64,000 nucleotides of DNA, taken from assembly GCF_002775205.1 (NCBI RefSeq), contig NC_036457.1, positions 6,030,024-6,094,023 on the forward strand, given 5' to 3'. How positions within the stretch are numbered: the first letter of the stretch is position 1; each line of letters begins with the position of its first letter. Shown here one piece after another: positions 23,801 to 35,800 of this stretch. The DNA comes from Xiphophorus maculatus. Taxonomy: Eukaryota > Chordata > Actinopteri > Cyprinodontiformes > Poeciliidae. The position numbers were made by a program, and so were the translations under genes. The notes beneath the pieces were generated by a model that was not told the origin of the DNA, searched no databases, and saw only the letters and a list, made by a program, of their open reading frames with translations.

Positions 23801-24823
23801 AAGGTGTGAATTTTGTTCAATGTCCTCCTTATTTCTTTTCATGATGCACTGAATGTTAAGGAAATATTCTTGCAAACATTTTTATATGGGCAGTTTTAGA
23901 CCAGTTTTAAACAAATGCACACATAATTTTTGAAAGTGTATCATGCAAGCAGGGTTGCAAGTAACTTTTTTACATTTTGCTATGCTATATCTACAAATTT
24001 TAAGCCAATTTGAGGTAATTTGAGATTTATTGCAGTTTTATGAGGAACACTATATGTTTTACAAACAATTTGACAAATGAATGTCTGAGAAGTGGGAAAA
24101 TGAGTGCAAATAGAGAACATAATGGATGACTATGATCATCCTCTTTACAGGATTGTTATACAAAAGCTTTGTTGTTAGTCAGAGGCTTAACAGAATCTCT
24201 GTAAGACAGACTGCTACTGGAGATCTTGCCCACAGCCATATCAACTCTAAAAAGAAACATGGATATTATGAGTTACAACATTTAGTGTTTGTTCAATTGA
24301 ACGTAATGTCTGATAACTTAACCACTACACACTCAATAATAAATAAATGCATGATGCACTTTTAAAGTTTTGACTACAAAACAATGTTGGAAAAAATAGT
24401 TATCTTTCACATAAATCCCACTTTACTTAATGTAAGAAATACCTGAATGTGTTGAATAAATCCAAGTACATTCAAGCAGCTGAGGTTACATCGCATGTTT
24501 TCCTTCGGCTTTGATAAATTCATAAATCATTTGCGAATTTATCGTGGAAGACCATAATGTCATAGTTAAAGATTTATTTTAGGACTGTCTCTATACATGC
24601 TGTTTTGTGAGTCTAAAAAACGCAGTTCATCTTTCTTAGCCTATTATTTAGGTTGTTGAAAAGTTAAAGAATATTTAAAGAGTTAAAAAATATTTCTTTC
24701 GACGTTTATCACGTCTTTTGTCTTAAAAACGCAAGCAGCCATTGTTTGATTAAACTCAGTAGTGTGTCAGTGACCCCCAGTGGTCAAAAACTTAACTACA
24801 TCAGTTGGAAAAGACGTGTTTAT
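23801..24823. other. Intergenic region susd6-srsf5
   Basis: AT-rich spacer between the susd6 polyadenylation site and the srsf5 promoter. The open frame near 24126-24365 has no recognisable content. Confidence 0.6.
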
Positions 24824-24960
24824 GACGCCATATTCGGAAAAGTTCGGAATACGTTTCGGGTTTGTTCGTGTTCTGCAGTCTGTGCTTTCGCTCTAGGTCA
24901 CGTGAGGCTTTTTCTTTAAAAAGACTCCGCCCTGAAACAGCAGCGGCACCATTTTGTTTC
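24824..24960 (+). promoter_or_regulatory. srsf5: srsf5 promoter region with YY1-like and E-box sites
   Basis: GACGCCATATT at 24824-24834 is the reverse complement of an AATATGGCGTC YY1-type site. CACGTG at 24899-24904 is a canonical E-box. TTTAAAAA near 24916-24923 is a weak TATA-like stretch, and CACCATTTTG near 24948 is a second YY1-like site. The sites lie just upstream of the presumed non-coding first exon, which would end at about 25041 before a GTAGGT donor and splice to an acceptor ending at 25223. The start site is inferred. Confidence 0.55.
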
Positions 24961-25247
24961 ATCTTGCATTACAGTCGACGGTTGAGGGGATAGAAAGAAA
25001 AAAATAAAAATAAGAAAGAATAGGTCTACAATCTTCCTGGGGTAGGTACATAAAGTTAGAATATTTATATTTTCACTATAGCGATTCTGCATAGTTAGAA
25101 GAAGCGGTATAAATAGTTTCAGCTGTTATTTTTGATGCAGTAGCTTGTAACACAGTTAAGGCCTCGCCGTTGACTAGCATATGCTAACGGGGGAAAAATG
25201 CTTAAAACATCTTCTGGTTGCAGCAAATTAAACTAAAAACTGTCGAC

Positions 25248-28200
25248 ATGAGCGGATGTCGTATCTTCATCGGCCGCCTGAGCCCGTCGGCCCGAGAGAA
25301 GGATGTGGAGAGGTTTTTTAAAGGATACGGCCGCATTCGGGACATTGACCTAAAGAGAGGCTTCGGCTTCGTGGTGAGTCACCGCATGAGAAAGTAGGTC
25401 ACGGTGAAATTACTGTTTGTGAACCGGAGAGCGTCTAATCAAAGTGGGGTTAAATTATTCCAGAGATTTCCACCTTATAAACCTAACGTTTGACTGCAGA
25501 GGGAGTGATTTTTTTTTGCACCTCTTATTGAATTTTCAATGAGAAAAAGGAAAGGATGCCCCTGCCCCCTCTCCAAACCTCACCATGCTTCTCTGCTAGC
25601 CTGAGCAAGCACCAACCCGACATTTCGCATGAGTCTGAAGCGACATTAATGTACGCCTTGCGGGCAAGTTGAGCAATTAAAAACATCAGTTTTGCAAGCA
25701 ATGATTAACTCAAACATGCATGTGTTAGAATACCAATCTTGCAAGAGTAAGATGTTGAGGTTGCATAGCTCTTTTATGAATGCCTCTTTGTGTTTTTTAG
25801 GAGTTTGATGATCCTAGAGATGCTGAAGATGCTGTGTATGAACTCGATGGCAAAGAGTTGTGTAATGAAAGGTGAGATTTTCCTGTTTTAAGTTAATGGA
25901 CTTATTGAACTTGGTTCTGTTTTACACAATGTTCTTTCAGGCCGTATTAGTTCTTTGTTTCTGTACAGATGGGATAGCCACAAACCTGGATGTGCAAGGT
26001 TTTCCCCAGAAAACTTTCTAAGCCCTGTGCTCAGAGCACATGGGCAGTATTTCATCCAGCTTTTTCATCCATGTTTTTGAGTTAAAAAATGTTTAAGGTT
26101 GACATGAAATTTGAAAATATCACTTGATAATGATGCGTTATTGGAAAATTAATATCTGAACCCCAACTACAAAGTCTTAAAAAATGCAACAAAAATTTTT
26201 TTTTTATATAAATACGCAATGCTCAGCCTGGTGGGGGAACAAGTAAAGCCTGGTGGCCCACCAGGCTTATAATACTCTGGGGAAAACCCTAATGTGTATT
26301 TTATAGGGTTTTATGTACAGGGCTGCAAGTAATGTAGAAAAAAAGCAGAAAGAAAAGGATTGTTTTTACAAATAAAACCTGCTTAAAATCTTTAAACGCT
26401 TGAATTTCAAATAGTTTGTTTTGAAGGTTTACAAATTGCTTGATTTCTATTAAAAGTGAACAGTTAAAAGTAGAAGTTTTGTAAAAAGCCTAAATTTGGA
26501 AAATATTATTTAAAGTTGATATCAGATGTTTTCATACCCATAATAAAAATGCTTGCACGTTTTTTTGTCCATGTCTGACTAAACTTCTCTTACTGACTGT
26601 TTTAGGGGAGTTATTTTATGCAAGAAGCTTCTCTTGGCTGTAGAATATCATATATTTGGTGCTGGAAAAGTGCTTGAACCTTACTGTGGGAAAAAATGTA
26701 CAAACCCTGAAAATGTAATAGAAATTGCAGGTATATACTGTTATACCAGCAGTTGCAATACTAACTAAACAAACTTATTTTGAGAAGACAGTGGTGAGTA
26801 ATTGTAAGACATCCTGTTATACTGCAGTCTGTAGACGTGCAGACTTGGACCAAAACACTCATTTGTGGTGAATTATGATTCTGAAGTATTGACTCAGGAA
26901 GGGTTCAATGTAAATGCATGCCACTCCATTCTATCACATTAAATTAGAATCATTTGTGGTTGTAGCTTGGAGTTTAGGGAGTAAATAAGCACCAGCTTCC
27001 TACTCACATCGGCCCTTAATTGGCTTTCTAAATCATGCCTGTCAACTGAGCTTTTCTGTTTGTATAACTATGGAGTTTCTATTTTTTAAATCCAAAATCT
27101 TCCCTTGTGAACCGCAGGGTCACCATTGAGCATGCTCGTGTGCGTCTGCGGGGGGGCCGCGGGCGAGGAGGCGGCGGCGGAGGAGGAGGACGTTTCTCTG
27201 ACCGCTACGGTAGAGGTTCCCAAAACAGTCGGAGGTAAAGAGAGGCTTTTACTTTCCTATTGTTTCTGTTTTATGGGTTTGTATGGGTGTGAGATATCCA
27301 TTCAAACAGAACAACTTTGTAATAAAGTCCAATTTAACGCTTGATCTCAATCTCGTTGTAATCTGTAGATGACAATGACAAATAAATCTTGTCTTATCTT
27401 GATCAAACGCCTAAACTTGGAAAGTGTTATTTACAGTTGAAACCATTTATTTTGATACACCTTAAGACAGTTTGAAGTTAAAGCAGACTGAACTTGTTTT
27501 AGGTTATTTCTATGTGCTAAATATACCCCTGACACAATAAACAACAAATCAATTAATCGCATGAAAGAAGAAAAGAAACTCAATCATTTTCATTTGCTTG
27601 ATTTATCATCTTTTTCTTTTATTTCCTCTCTTTTTTACCAAAACCTGAATGATAAAAGTCTTCAGTCTGGTGTTTTGGTCTCAACTGTCCCTGTTTTTGA
27701 AAGATAATTTTGGTTACAGAGACATCATAATTTATTTTACTTGTTGTTTCTGTTTATTTTTGGATATTTCAAATGTCTTCCTGTACCAGTGTTTAAATGT
27801 TCATTAGAATTTAAAGTTTATTGATCATTGAGATATTGTTTATTTCCTCCCTTCTTTTTAAAGTCTGTTTGGCTGTGAACACATAACTCTATAATTGTTT
27901 TTTTTTCTTGGGAATAGTTTTGTGCTACTTTTTTGTCTTGAAATAAAGGTTTACTTCTTATTTATTTTTTAATTTCCTTCTAGCCGAAACCCGCCTCCGA
28001 TGCGCACTGAGAACCGTCTGATTGTGGAAAACTTGTCCTCCCGCGTGAGCTGGCAGGTTAGCATTTCTTTTAAATGTATTATTTTTCACAAATATCACCA
28101 CCTGCATTTATTTAATTCCAACAATACACATTCTTGTACAATTGACTGCTAAAAACCAACTTTAAAAAATGTATTTGTATTATCATACTTAGCCAGGTGA

Positions 28201-30928
28201 GTTGGTTTCAGTAATTTTGTAATTGTTTCAGAATTAAACACTTATTGATATTTTTTAAATGCAGTTTTAGCTAAACACAAAGCAACAAAACACCAAATTT
28301 GTTCATGTTTTCACATTTTAACCAATTCTCCACCCCTTTATTTGCCAGCTTGACTGTTGTGTCATGTGGAAGAGCTCGCTTATGGTGGAGTTAACCCCTT
28401 CTGGGTCCTTCAGTCTGGGTTGAGCCTGTGCTGTCAGCCAGTGTGTCCTACTCCTAGTTGATGCCTGCTGGTCATGTGAGCGCTCGCTCCACACTAGAGG
28501 CGCTGGCGGCCCTTCGCTCGCTCGCACCGCCTGCTGTGTGGTTGAGGGCGAGAGAGAGAGGAAACAGAGTTGGCAGAGAGAAAGCAGAGGAGAGAGCGAG
28601 AGTCGATGGTGGTGGCGTATTGATCGATGGTTCGTTAATTTGAGGGGCTTCGATCGATCGATATCCCCCCATCCTTCCTTCCCCCGTGGTGTCCCCCACT
28701 CATCGTGAGAGAGAGAGAGAGGGTGTGAGTTCCTCCCAGGGGCCCGTGGATAAAATCTGCTGTAATCCTGGTAATGGTGGGCTCGGAGAGCCTGCGGCCC
28801 ACCCCAAAGGGTATCGCTCTCAGGTAGTAGTTTCCTCTCTTCCACCCTGTTCACTCTTTACTGAGGTGGGGTGCCGAGACGGGGGCGGTCCCGGCGCCCG
28901 GCACCACCCGTACCCTCCTTGTCGGGGGGGAAATGGGGCTCTTGGTGCCAGATGCTGCAGCCCAGTGGATGAAGATGATGATCATCTGTGTAGTTTTAAA
29001 GGAGCGATGAGCTCACAGATCTCAATGCTGCTGGAAGAAACTGACCTTGTGCTGCAGTGATCCCTGACAGAAAGGGTTTACATCAAAACAAACCCATTAT
29101 TATTATTTTAATCTGTATTTTTTTATTTTTCTAAAACCAATCCTGTTAGAAGCACTGAGTCGGTGAGCAGCCATTGAGTTTCTTGGACTCATCCTCTGTA
29201 ATTGCTGTAGTCTGTGTAGTTCTGAGAATCTAACTATCTCTCCTTTTGGGTAAATCAGTGCAGTTAATATCTCAGCCTGTGCTTGTTGCTCGCCGCACCC
29301 CTCCGAAAACTGACCTGAGTTTGCGTGTGTAGGACCTGAAGGATTTCATGAGACAAGCTGGAGAGGTGACATTCGCAGACGCACATCGGCCAAAACTCAA
29401 CGAAGGGTAAGACTCAGGGTGCTAACAAGAACGGGAGGGAATTTATCCAGAAAAACTTCCCGTAAGAATTTACATTTATTTCTGTCTTGCACAATAAATC
29501 AATAACGGTATATAAACATTGTTAAAATTGTGTTTTTGTTCGTGTTTTCTTCACACAATGATGATTTATTGCCATCTTAAGGCTGGGCAATAAATAAATA
29601 GCAATATGTAATGACAGACAAGTGATCAATATCAATAGATGATACACCTGATGGCTTCCGTTTCATTTTCTTTTTTTAAAAAAAGTTTCTTCTATTTTCC
29701 CCTTTCAGGGTGGTTGAGTTTGCCTCTCATAGTGATCTGAAAAATGCCCTTGAAAAACTGTCTGGAAAGGAAATCAATGGAAGGAAAATCAAACTTATTG
29801 AAGCTTCCAAAAAGAGGTGAGTTTCCTGCATGAAGTTTGACTGAAACCTGCATCAAATTTTCCCTCTACTATAAAATTAAACATTGCAAAAGTAACTGTT
29901 TCAGCAAGGAAAGTATTGGCTATAACTTGAAAGCTTGAATTTCAATTAAGTATATAAGGTGCGGAATATCACAGTTTTGTAATAAAATGTAATCTAACGT
30001 TTTATTGAAAACCTAAACTTGGAAATCGTTACATATGGTTGAAACCAGATATTTTAATACACCTAATAATAAGACTTTTTTTCTCACTCTGAAGTTAAAT
30101 TAACAAAACTTTTCTTCTTTTAGGCCAGTTAGAATCACCAAAGTTATTTATATTTGTCAAATGTAAGAAAACTTGGCGAGAAGATTATTTTAGAGATTTA
30201 TTTTTTACTGCAACGTTCTTGGTTTTAGCGTTTAATTTGAGCATTGAGGTCATTTACCTCAACACTTAATTGTTTGGATTGTTTCAGTGCCTTCTTGATA
30301 TGTATTTGAAATAAAGATTGGCTGTATAAACATTTAAATGTTTATACATTAAACATTATTTAAATAGTTTTTTGTGTGTTCTTGGAGGAGAGGCACTTCA
30401 GAACAGTTTCTTTGATATAGAATATTGTCACAAGACATTATTAACATATCATTTAATAGTGAATTGAAACTTGCTGGAAGAGTTTGAAAACATGCCTTGG
30501 AAAGTTCTTAAATTTGTCCAAACTGTGAGATTTTCCTTTCAGTTGTCACCAGTTTTCCATCCTAATTGTTTTATTTCTGCTTGTTTAGGTCAAGAAGCCG
30601 TTCCCGTTCGGACAGCTCGTCCCGCTCGCGCTCCCGTTCCCGCGGCCGCTCTCAGTCCCGCTCGCCCAGACGTTCCCGGAGCCCCGCCAAGGCCCACCAC
30701 CGCTCCCACTCCCGCAGCGGCACGCCGGCGCGCGGCGCCTCCTCGCCCAGCCCCAAATCAAAGGACCCCAAACGCTCGTCCAAAAACAGCAAATCAGTAA
30801 CGCCGTCCTCGCCGCCGGCGGCTCAGAGGTCGTCCAGATCCCGCTCTCGTTCAAGATCCCGCTCACGCTCCCGTTCTCGCTCCAGATCCCCACGATCCCG
30901 CTCTCCTTCTACCGACAGTCAACGCTAA
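25248..30928 (+). CDS. srsf5: Serine/arginine-rich splicing factor 5 (SRp40)
   Basis: Coding exons: 25248-25373, 25801-25871, 27118-27234, 27984-28056, 29333-29406, 29709-29816 and 30589-30928, giving 302 residues. The start codon is the conserved MSGCR start, and the stop TAA is at 30926-30928. RRM1 covers about residues 1-70, with RNP motifs IFIGRL and RGFGFVEF. A Gly/Arg-rich linker follows ([14 protein letters not shown]), then the pseudo-RRM2 with the signature [19 protein letters not shown] (about 126-148), then an RS domain of about 110 residues rich in SR/RS dipeptides, ending STDSQR. SR proteins of this type bind exonic enhancers and promote splice-site choice in the nucleus. The C-terminal tail is longer and richer in Pro, Ser and Lys than I recall for human SRSF5. 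Teleosts can carry srsf5a and srsf5b; which paralogue this is was not determined. Confidence 0.96.
25997..26290. mobile_element. hAT-like non-autonomous element, copy 1 (srsf5 intron 2)
   Basis: The ends are imperfect inverted repeats of the AGGGTTTTCCCCAGA type (left AGGTTTTCCCCAGA, right ending TCTGGGGAAAACCCT). Flanking octamers GATGTGCA and AATGTGTA match at six of eight positions, consistent with an aged 8-bp target duplication as made by hAT transposases. An internal palindrome contains GCCTGGTGG/CCACCAGGC. Two more copies lie at 49668-50098 and 55525-55810. Confidence 0.75.
26465..26600. mobile_element. Worn Tc1-like terminal-repeat fragment (srsf5 intron 2)
   Basis: It contains CCTAAATTTGGAAAATATT followed by GTTGATATCAGATG and CATACCCATAATAAAAA, resembling the CAGTTGAA..GAAG..TACATACAC pattern of Sleeping Beauty-type Tc1 ends. 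Parallel fragments occur in introns 3 and 6 of the same gene. No transposase remains. Confidence 0.4.
27405..27520. mobile_element. Worn Tc1-like terminal-repeat fragment (srsf5 intron 3)
   Basis: It contains CCTAAACTTGGAAAGTGTTA and CAGTTGAAACCATTTATTTT, then GATACACCTTAAGACAG, close to Tc1/Sleeping Beauty-type end sequence. It is similar to the fragments at about 26465 and 30020. Confidence 0.45.
27535..27905. repeat. Dispersed AT-rich repeat (srsf5 intron 3)
   Basis: It carries CAATTAATCGCATGA and a later TTAAAGTTTATTGAT stretch, shared with 6755-7140 and 49490-49660. It is not coding. Confidence 0.5.
28340..29060. other. GC-rich block with GA microsatellites in srsf5 intron 4
   Basis: Within the 1276-base intron 28057-29332, this part is much richer in G and C than every other intron of the gene. 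It contains GAGAGAGAGA tracts near 28550 and 28706. Open frames run through it on both strands but match no known protein. It could be an alternative or poison exon, a retained-intron element or an internal CpG-rich promoter. Its function is unknown. Confidence 0.4.
30020..30200. mobile_element. Worn Tc1-like terminal-repeat fragment (srsf5 intron 6)
   Basis: It contains GGTTGAAACCAGATATTTT then AATACACCTAATAATAAG, followed by TTAGGCCAGTTAGAATCACC and a TTTATATTTGTCAAATGTAA stretch. The order is what is seen at the ends of Sleeping Beauty-type Tc1 relics. No open reading frame remains. Confidence 0.45.
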
Positions 30929-31840
30929 ACTGGTTTAAAAAAAAAAAAAAAAGCAACTAGAAAACTCCCAGTGCCTCCTGCGAAAGCGGCGAGATGAGGT
31001 TTTGTTTCAGATTTTTGTTTCCTTTTTGGATTGTTCTTGTGACTGTCCTCAAGTTATTTTTTTACCAACACAAACCAGGCTCATCTGAAATGATTAGCTG
31101 TCGTTTTTCCATTATTAATTGGCAGGATTTTCCCAGAATGCTTCTGAACTCGGAGTGACGCCTCACCTCTAATCTGTGTTATGTGTTACCTCTATATGTG
31201 TTATAACACAGCAGTACAGTTGCGATTACAAAGTGAGCCACCATAAACCTGGCTGAATTATGGGACCCGGTCATTTCTTTTTCTTCCTTTTTTCTTTTTC
31301 TTTTCTTCCTTCCTTCAGGATTTTTGTTTTCCATCCAGATTCACTCATCCAACCTCACATAAAACATGCTTTTTTTGTGCTTGAAGCTAAAATACAAAAC
31401 ACAGATTTTCCTTGCATTGGCAGCTTCTCTTCCAGGCTCACAACTGTACAGCTGCAGATTATTCCACTGGTTTAAACCTGTATATTCTCTTCATGTATGC
31501 TAGTTTTTTGTACAGAGGCAAAACTCTTGAGGATGAAGCTAACCCTTCAGTTGCCCTCTGTGAGCAATATTGTTGCTTATTGGAGTGATATTTCTTAAAT
31601 TGGGGATTTATGTACATACTGCAGTCTTCTGCTAAGTGTTGAGATGTGTACATGTTACCACTAGGGTACTCCGACAGATGTTACTGTGTGTGTACATATA
31701 GACATGAATCTGAGGGGAAAAGTTTTTTTTTTTTTTTTTGTACATGAGGATTTTTATTTTCAGTGACAATAGATGTTTGTATGGTGTATTGAAAATAGAC
31801 TTGATGAATAAATCAATTTTAATAAACCATAAGTTTTGTC
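30929..31840 (+). other. srsf5: srsf5 3' untranslated region
   Basis: It starts after the stop codon with a poly-A stretch at 30940-30954 and contains a poly-T run near 31724-31739. Two AATAAA hexamers at 31806-31811 and 31821-31826 mark the likely polyadenylation region. The gene is tail-to-tail with slc10a1. Confidence 0.75.
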
Positions 31841-32339
31841 TTTAATATGGCTATATGACACTTTTCCACTTGTTTAAAGTGATATTTTTTATTTGGGGGA
31901 TGCGGTGGTCATGCAGTCTCTTCAGAAACCTCCTTCAGCTTCTCCTCTGTCGACGTCGGCCGGTATGATTCTGTTGATCAATTAAATTATTTTATTAAAT
32001 AAAGAAAACATGCATATGGCTAAAGCTTTAATAAAAATACATAAAAGGACTCTTGAAATGGTTATGTTAAGGTTGTTTGTTATTCTGAAGTTTGCTTCCT
32101 GGAAATCTATAATATTTAATTTTTTTTTCTTAATTATTTCAGCCAACCTTTCTTGTCTAAGGAGCAAAATTATTCTTTCAGTTCTGGACATAAAACAGGA
32201 AATGATTAAACCAACCAGGAGCTAAAAATAAAACCTATCAAAATGAGGTACTTTGTGAATTTTAATTTATTTTAGTGGTAGTTGCAGTGTAAGATACAAA
32301 TGTGAGTTTTGCCAGAGCAGAAACTACTTTTTGACTATT
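31841..32339. other. Intergenic spacer srsf5-slc10a1 (tail to tail)
   Basis: Short AT-rich spacer. Overlapping open frames around 31982-32225 on both strands are low-complexity and are not supported as genes. The 3'UTR of slc10a1 may extend into it. Confidence 0.5.
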
Positions 32340-32343
32340 TTAA

Positions 32344-32759
32344 CCCTTTCATGCATGATTTAGGATCCCTTACGTCAGGATTTTTGATTTTCTTGAGGCA
32401 TAGAAAAAAATTAATAGGATTTTTTTTTCTAGGTGATCAGTTGTAATTTTCTCCAAATACAAAGTTGTTATTTGGAAAGTACGTCACCAGTATTAGTCTA
32501 TAGGGGTTACATGATGTCACAATATTTTTACCTGCAAGAGTTTTACAGCAGAAGGAAGGACTGGATATTTCTGAGTCGCTTTTTCGTCTGTCTGCCATAT
32601 TGAATTTAACAAATATTTTCTTGCACTTGCAGTGGATGGCCAGTAGTTGGCAGTGTATTGCATGATGCACTGTTGTCCACTTCAGTGGTCTGTGTGCATT
32701 TCTAACGTAAAAATCCACAAGAAAATGGCTTTTAGGAAGCTGTCCACTGCATGAAAGAG
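32344..32759. mobile_element. piggyBac-like MITE flanked by TTAA
   Basis: TTAA at 32340-32343 is followed by CCCTTTCATGCATGA. The other end reads GCATGAAAGAG followed by TTAA at 32760-32763. The ends are inverted repeats with one mismatch over the first 11 bases, and TTAA is the target site of piggyBac transposases. There is no coding capacity, so it is a non-autonomous copy. Confidence 0.65.
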
Positions 32760-32863
32760 TTAATTATGAATATGTAAAGAAATAATCAGTGCTATTCCCA
32801 TCTTCAGAAGGTGATAAATTAAAGATAAACCTACTATAAAAGTATTATTTTCTAAATTCATCT

Positions 32864-35800
32864 TCAGTGGGTCTCACCTTTTCCTTTTGTTGTGAACCAG
32901 TGGTAACACCTGAACAGAACGACGAGCAGCGCCGCCTCGGTCAACTGGAAGAACCCCAAGACCAATGGGAACAGGTACATGGGTCCGATCACAGCGGGGG
33001 GGAAGGCTACCTTCACTATGGTGGCACACAGTTGGATGTTCTGACAGCCAGTTTCCATAGCAACGGTCCTCCGCTCTCTGAGGGGTGAGGGAAGATTTAT
33101 ACATAAGTCATGAATGTATGTAGAGAAACGTTCATGGTTCACTGCTTAGCTGACGCAGAATCAGCATTTACACAAACTTAAAGCTGTATTATTTAGGTTT
33201 TTCTGTAGTAGACCAACACAAATGAGTGAATAATTTTAAATCGGAGGGAGATTTCACAAATTAGTATTGGTATTGAGCCACTGTGAGTCAATGCCTTTCA
33301 CTGGTACATGTGACATTTTTCCCGTAAGAGAAATAATCTGCCAATAGGAAAATATCGACATTTTCGTCTCTATTAAGGAATTATTGAGTTATTAAAACGA
33401 GCTCCCATATCTTGCTGAAAATTAACTAGTTAGTTCTGTCGTATTTCAAGTGAACTAAGATATTTGCATTAGAAACTAGACCAAAAATGCTTGGTAAGAT
33501 TTTGTGTTTTTGCAGCTTATTGTGCACTAAAACCAGTTTCACTGCTTGCTCAGGTTGGTGACACAAACATAACCCCATGAGAGTGCATTTTTTGACCTAA
33601 ACTGCCAGAGAAGGTGGTGAGATTGTTCATGATTGACTAGGTCAATAATCGAGGTCAAATGTTTACGATTGACTAGGTCAGTCGTAAACAAGAAAAAACA
33701 TTTTTAACCAATCCGAAGTCAAAAGAAAGACTTAGGCAAATATGGATTTTGGATTGTAGTAAGTGTCCTGATGATAGGCCGGGTAGAAAGGAGGTCAATA
33801 TTATGCAGAAAAATTGCCTAAATATGACTCATGTAATTATGCTATGACGCTACCAGTTTGTAAAAACATTTGATTCATGCATCATTGTGCTTCTTTGTAT
33901 TTCTGGGTTTCAGACACTTGACCCCGGTGACACACAAAATTCAGGTGGAGGTCAGAAAGTGGATTTCTGCGGTTCAAAGCAGCAACATGGATCACAGCGA
34001 GTACGCTAATGTCCTAAATGGGCTGGCACAGACGAGGTATCTCAACGTATATTTAGTTTCAGGTTGAGTCAAATTTAGGATCAAAAGAAGTACTAAATGG
34101 CTGACAACCTGTTTCTACCCAGGTGAGTAGTGAGTTGTGCTATTTTTGTAATTAGTCTTTGATAGCAATCCTATTGCTAAAAACAAGCCAACCCATGTTA
34201 TTTCTATAAGGTTGGATCTCCTGGTAAATAATTTATCTAGCTTCTGTAAACCCAAATTCATGCTAGAGTTGTATGTTAATGTTGAGTCGTTCTGCATTTC
34301 TACAATGTAGGTCAAATATTCACAGCGATCTACAGAAAACCCAGTAAAACTGTTGGACCATATAGCAATAATATTTCTTACCTTACATATGACTGCTTGT
34401 CTTTCTCAGTAACTGTCCAATAAAATATCTGAAAATACAATTTAAACGATGCGATCGTTACCTGTTAGAAAGTGGAAACTCTGGCATTGTTAGTTTCCAC
34501 ACCTCCTGTTTTTAGCCGTAGACTGTTGACACTTTTCTCGTCTTTTTCTGGTAAGTTTTTTAAGATTAACTCCTTTGTGACCGACTAGCTTTGGAGAACA
34601 AAAATAACGTCCATCTTTCTCTCTATTAGAACAGTTGGACCAACCGTACACTACATAGACTTTAGGCATTTTGAAGCTGGATCAACAGAAGTAAACGGGC
34701 TGCGTTTACTTTCTGATCCCCATCTGCATTGCGTGACCTCGGTGCTACGTCACCTGCACAATAAGGTTTGTGGCTCTGACATAAAGCCACTATAAAATAA
34801 AATACCGTTGAGTACTTACGGCTGTGCGAGCCTGAAGACCCAGGAGATGATGTAACCAAAGGCGTAGCCAATCAGGGGCATGAGAGCGGCGATGGCCATG
34901 AGAGGAGGCGAGAGCATGTTAAGGAGCGAGCTTCCAATTTCAACGATGGAAATGATGCAGATGACAGGCATGGAAATCATCAAAACACTGAGGCCCACCT
35001 GAGAACGACAGAAACGAGAAATGGATCAGACTTACAAATTTGTAGTACAGTAGTCTCCAATTATTTCAATTTTTTCTGCTGAGTCATTTTACGCTCTTTT
35101 TTACACTCATTTATAACCAACTTAAAACGGGTTTAAAAAATGACTACCTAAAAGAAAAATATGAAAAAACTAGAATAAATTCTTTCCACATTGAGTCGAC
35201 CGACCTTTGTGATTATCTTTGAATACTGCGGCCGGTAGTAGTTGATGAGGATGCCGGCTCCGCAAGGTATCAGGATCACAACCAGGGATGTGATGATGCC
35301 CACGTACGGCACCGCTTTCTGCAGGTTGGAGAAGCCGTGGCAGTACAGGTAGAGCAGCAGAGGCATCATGGCCAGAGCCAGCAGCGTGGAGCAGGAGGTC
35401 ATCACAATGCTGAAGGGACAACAAAAAAAAAAAACAATTTCAATGCTTGGAAAGGCTTTTCCATCTTCAATATTTATCAATATTTAATATATTTAGGCTG
35501 GATTTAACTTTCATTTATAAAAAGAGCAGTTCATCAACCTGCAATCCTTACACTGAACACAGTTTTATTAAATTCAGATCAATTAATCACAGAATGGTAA
35601 GATTTAAAAAAAGAAACAGAACATTACCTACTTTTTTAATCACAAATAAACATAAACAACCTTTATTATTATTAATTATTATTGTGACTAAGTGCAAAGC
35701 AGAATTTAAAGTTTTTTTCCCACCATTTTGACTTTATTGTTGAAATTCTTCTATGTTAATAATAATAATAATAATAGTCTTTTGTCAAGATGACAATTAA

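Noticed and set aside
28318-28854. 178-codon minus-strand open frame inside srsf5
   Set aside because: Low-complexity Ser/Pro-rich translation of a GC-rich intron block antisense to srsf5, with no recognisable motif. The block itself is reported instead.
28975-29060. Possible box C/D snoRNA (TGATGA ... CTGA) in srsf5 intron 4
   Set aside because: C- and D-like boxes are about 75 bases apart, but no terminal stem pairs the flanks and the motifs are short enough to occur by chance.
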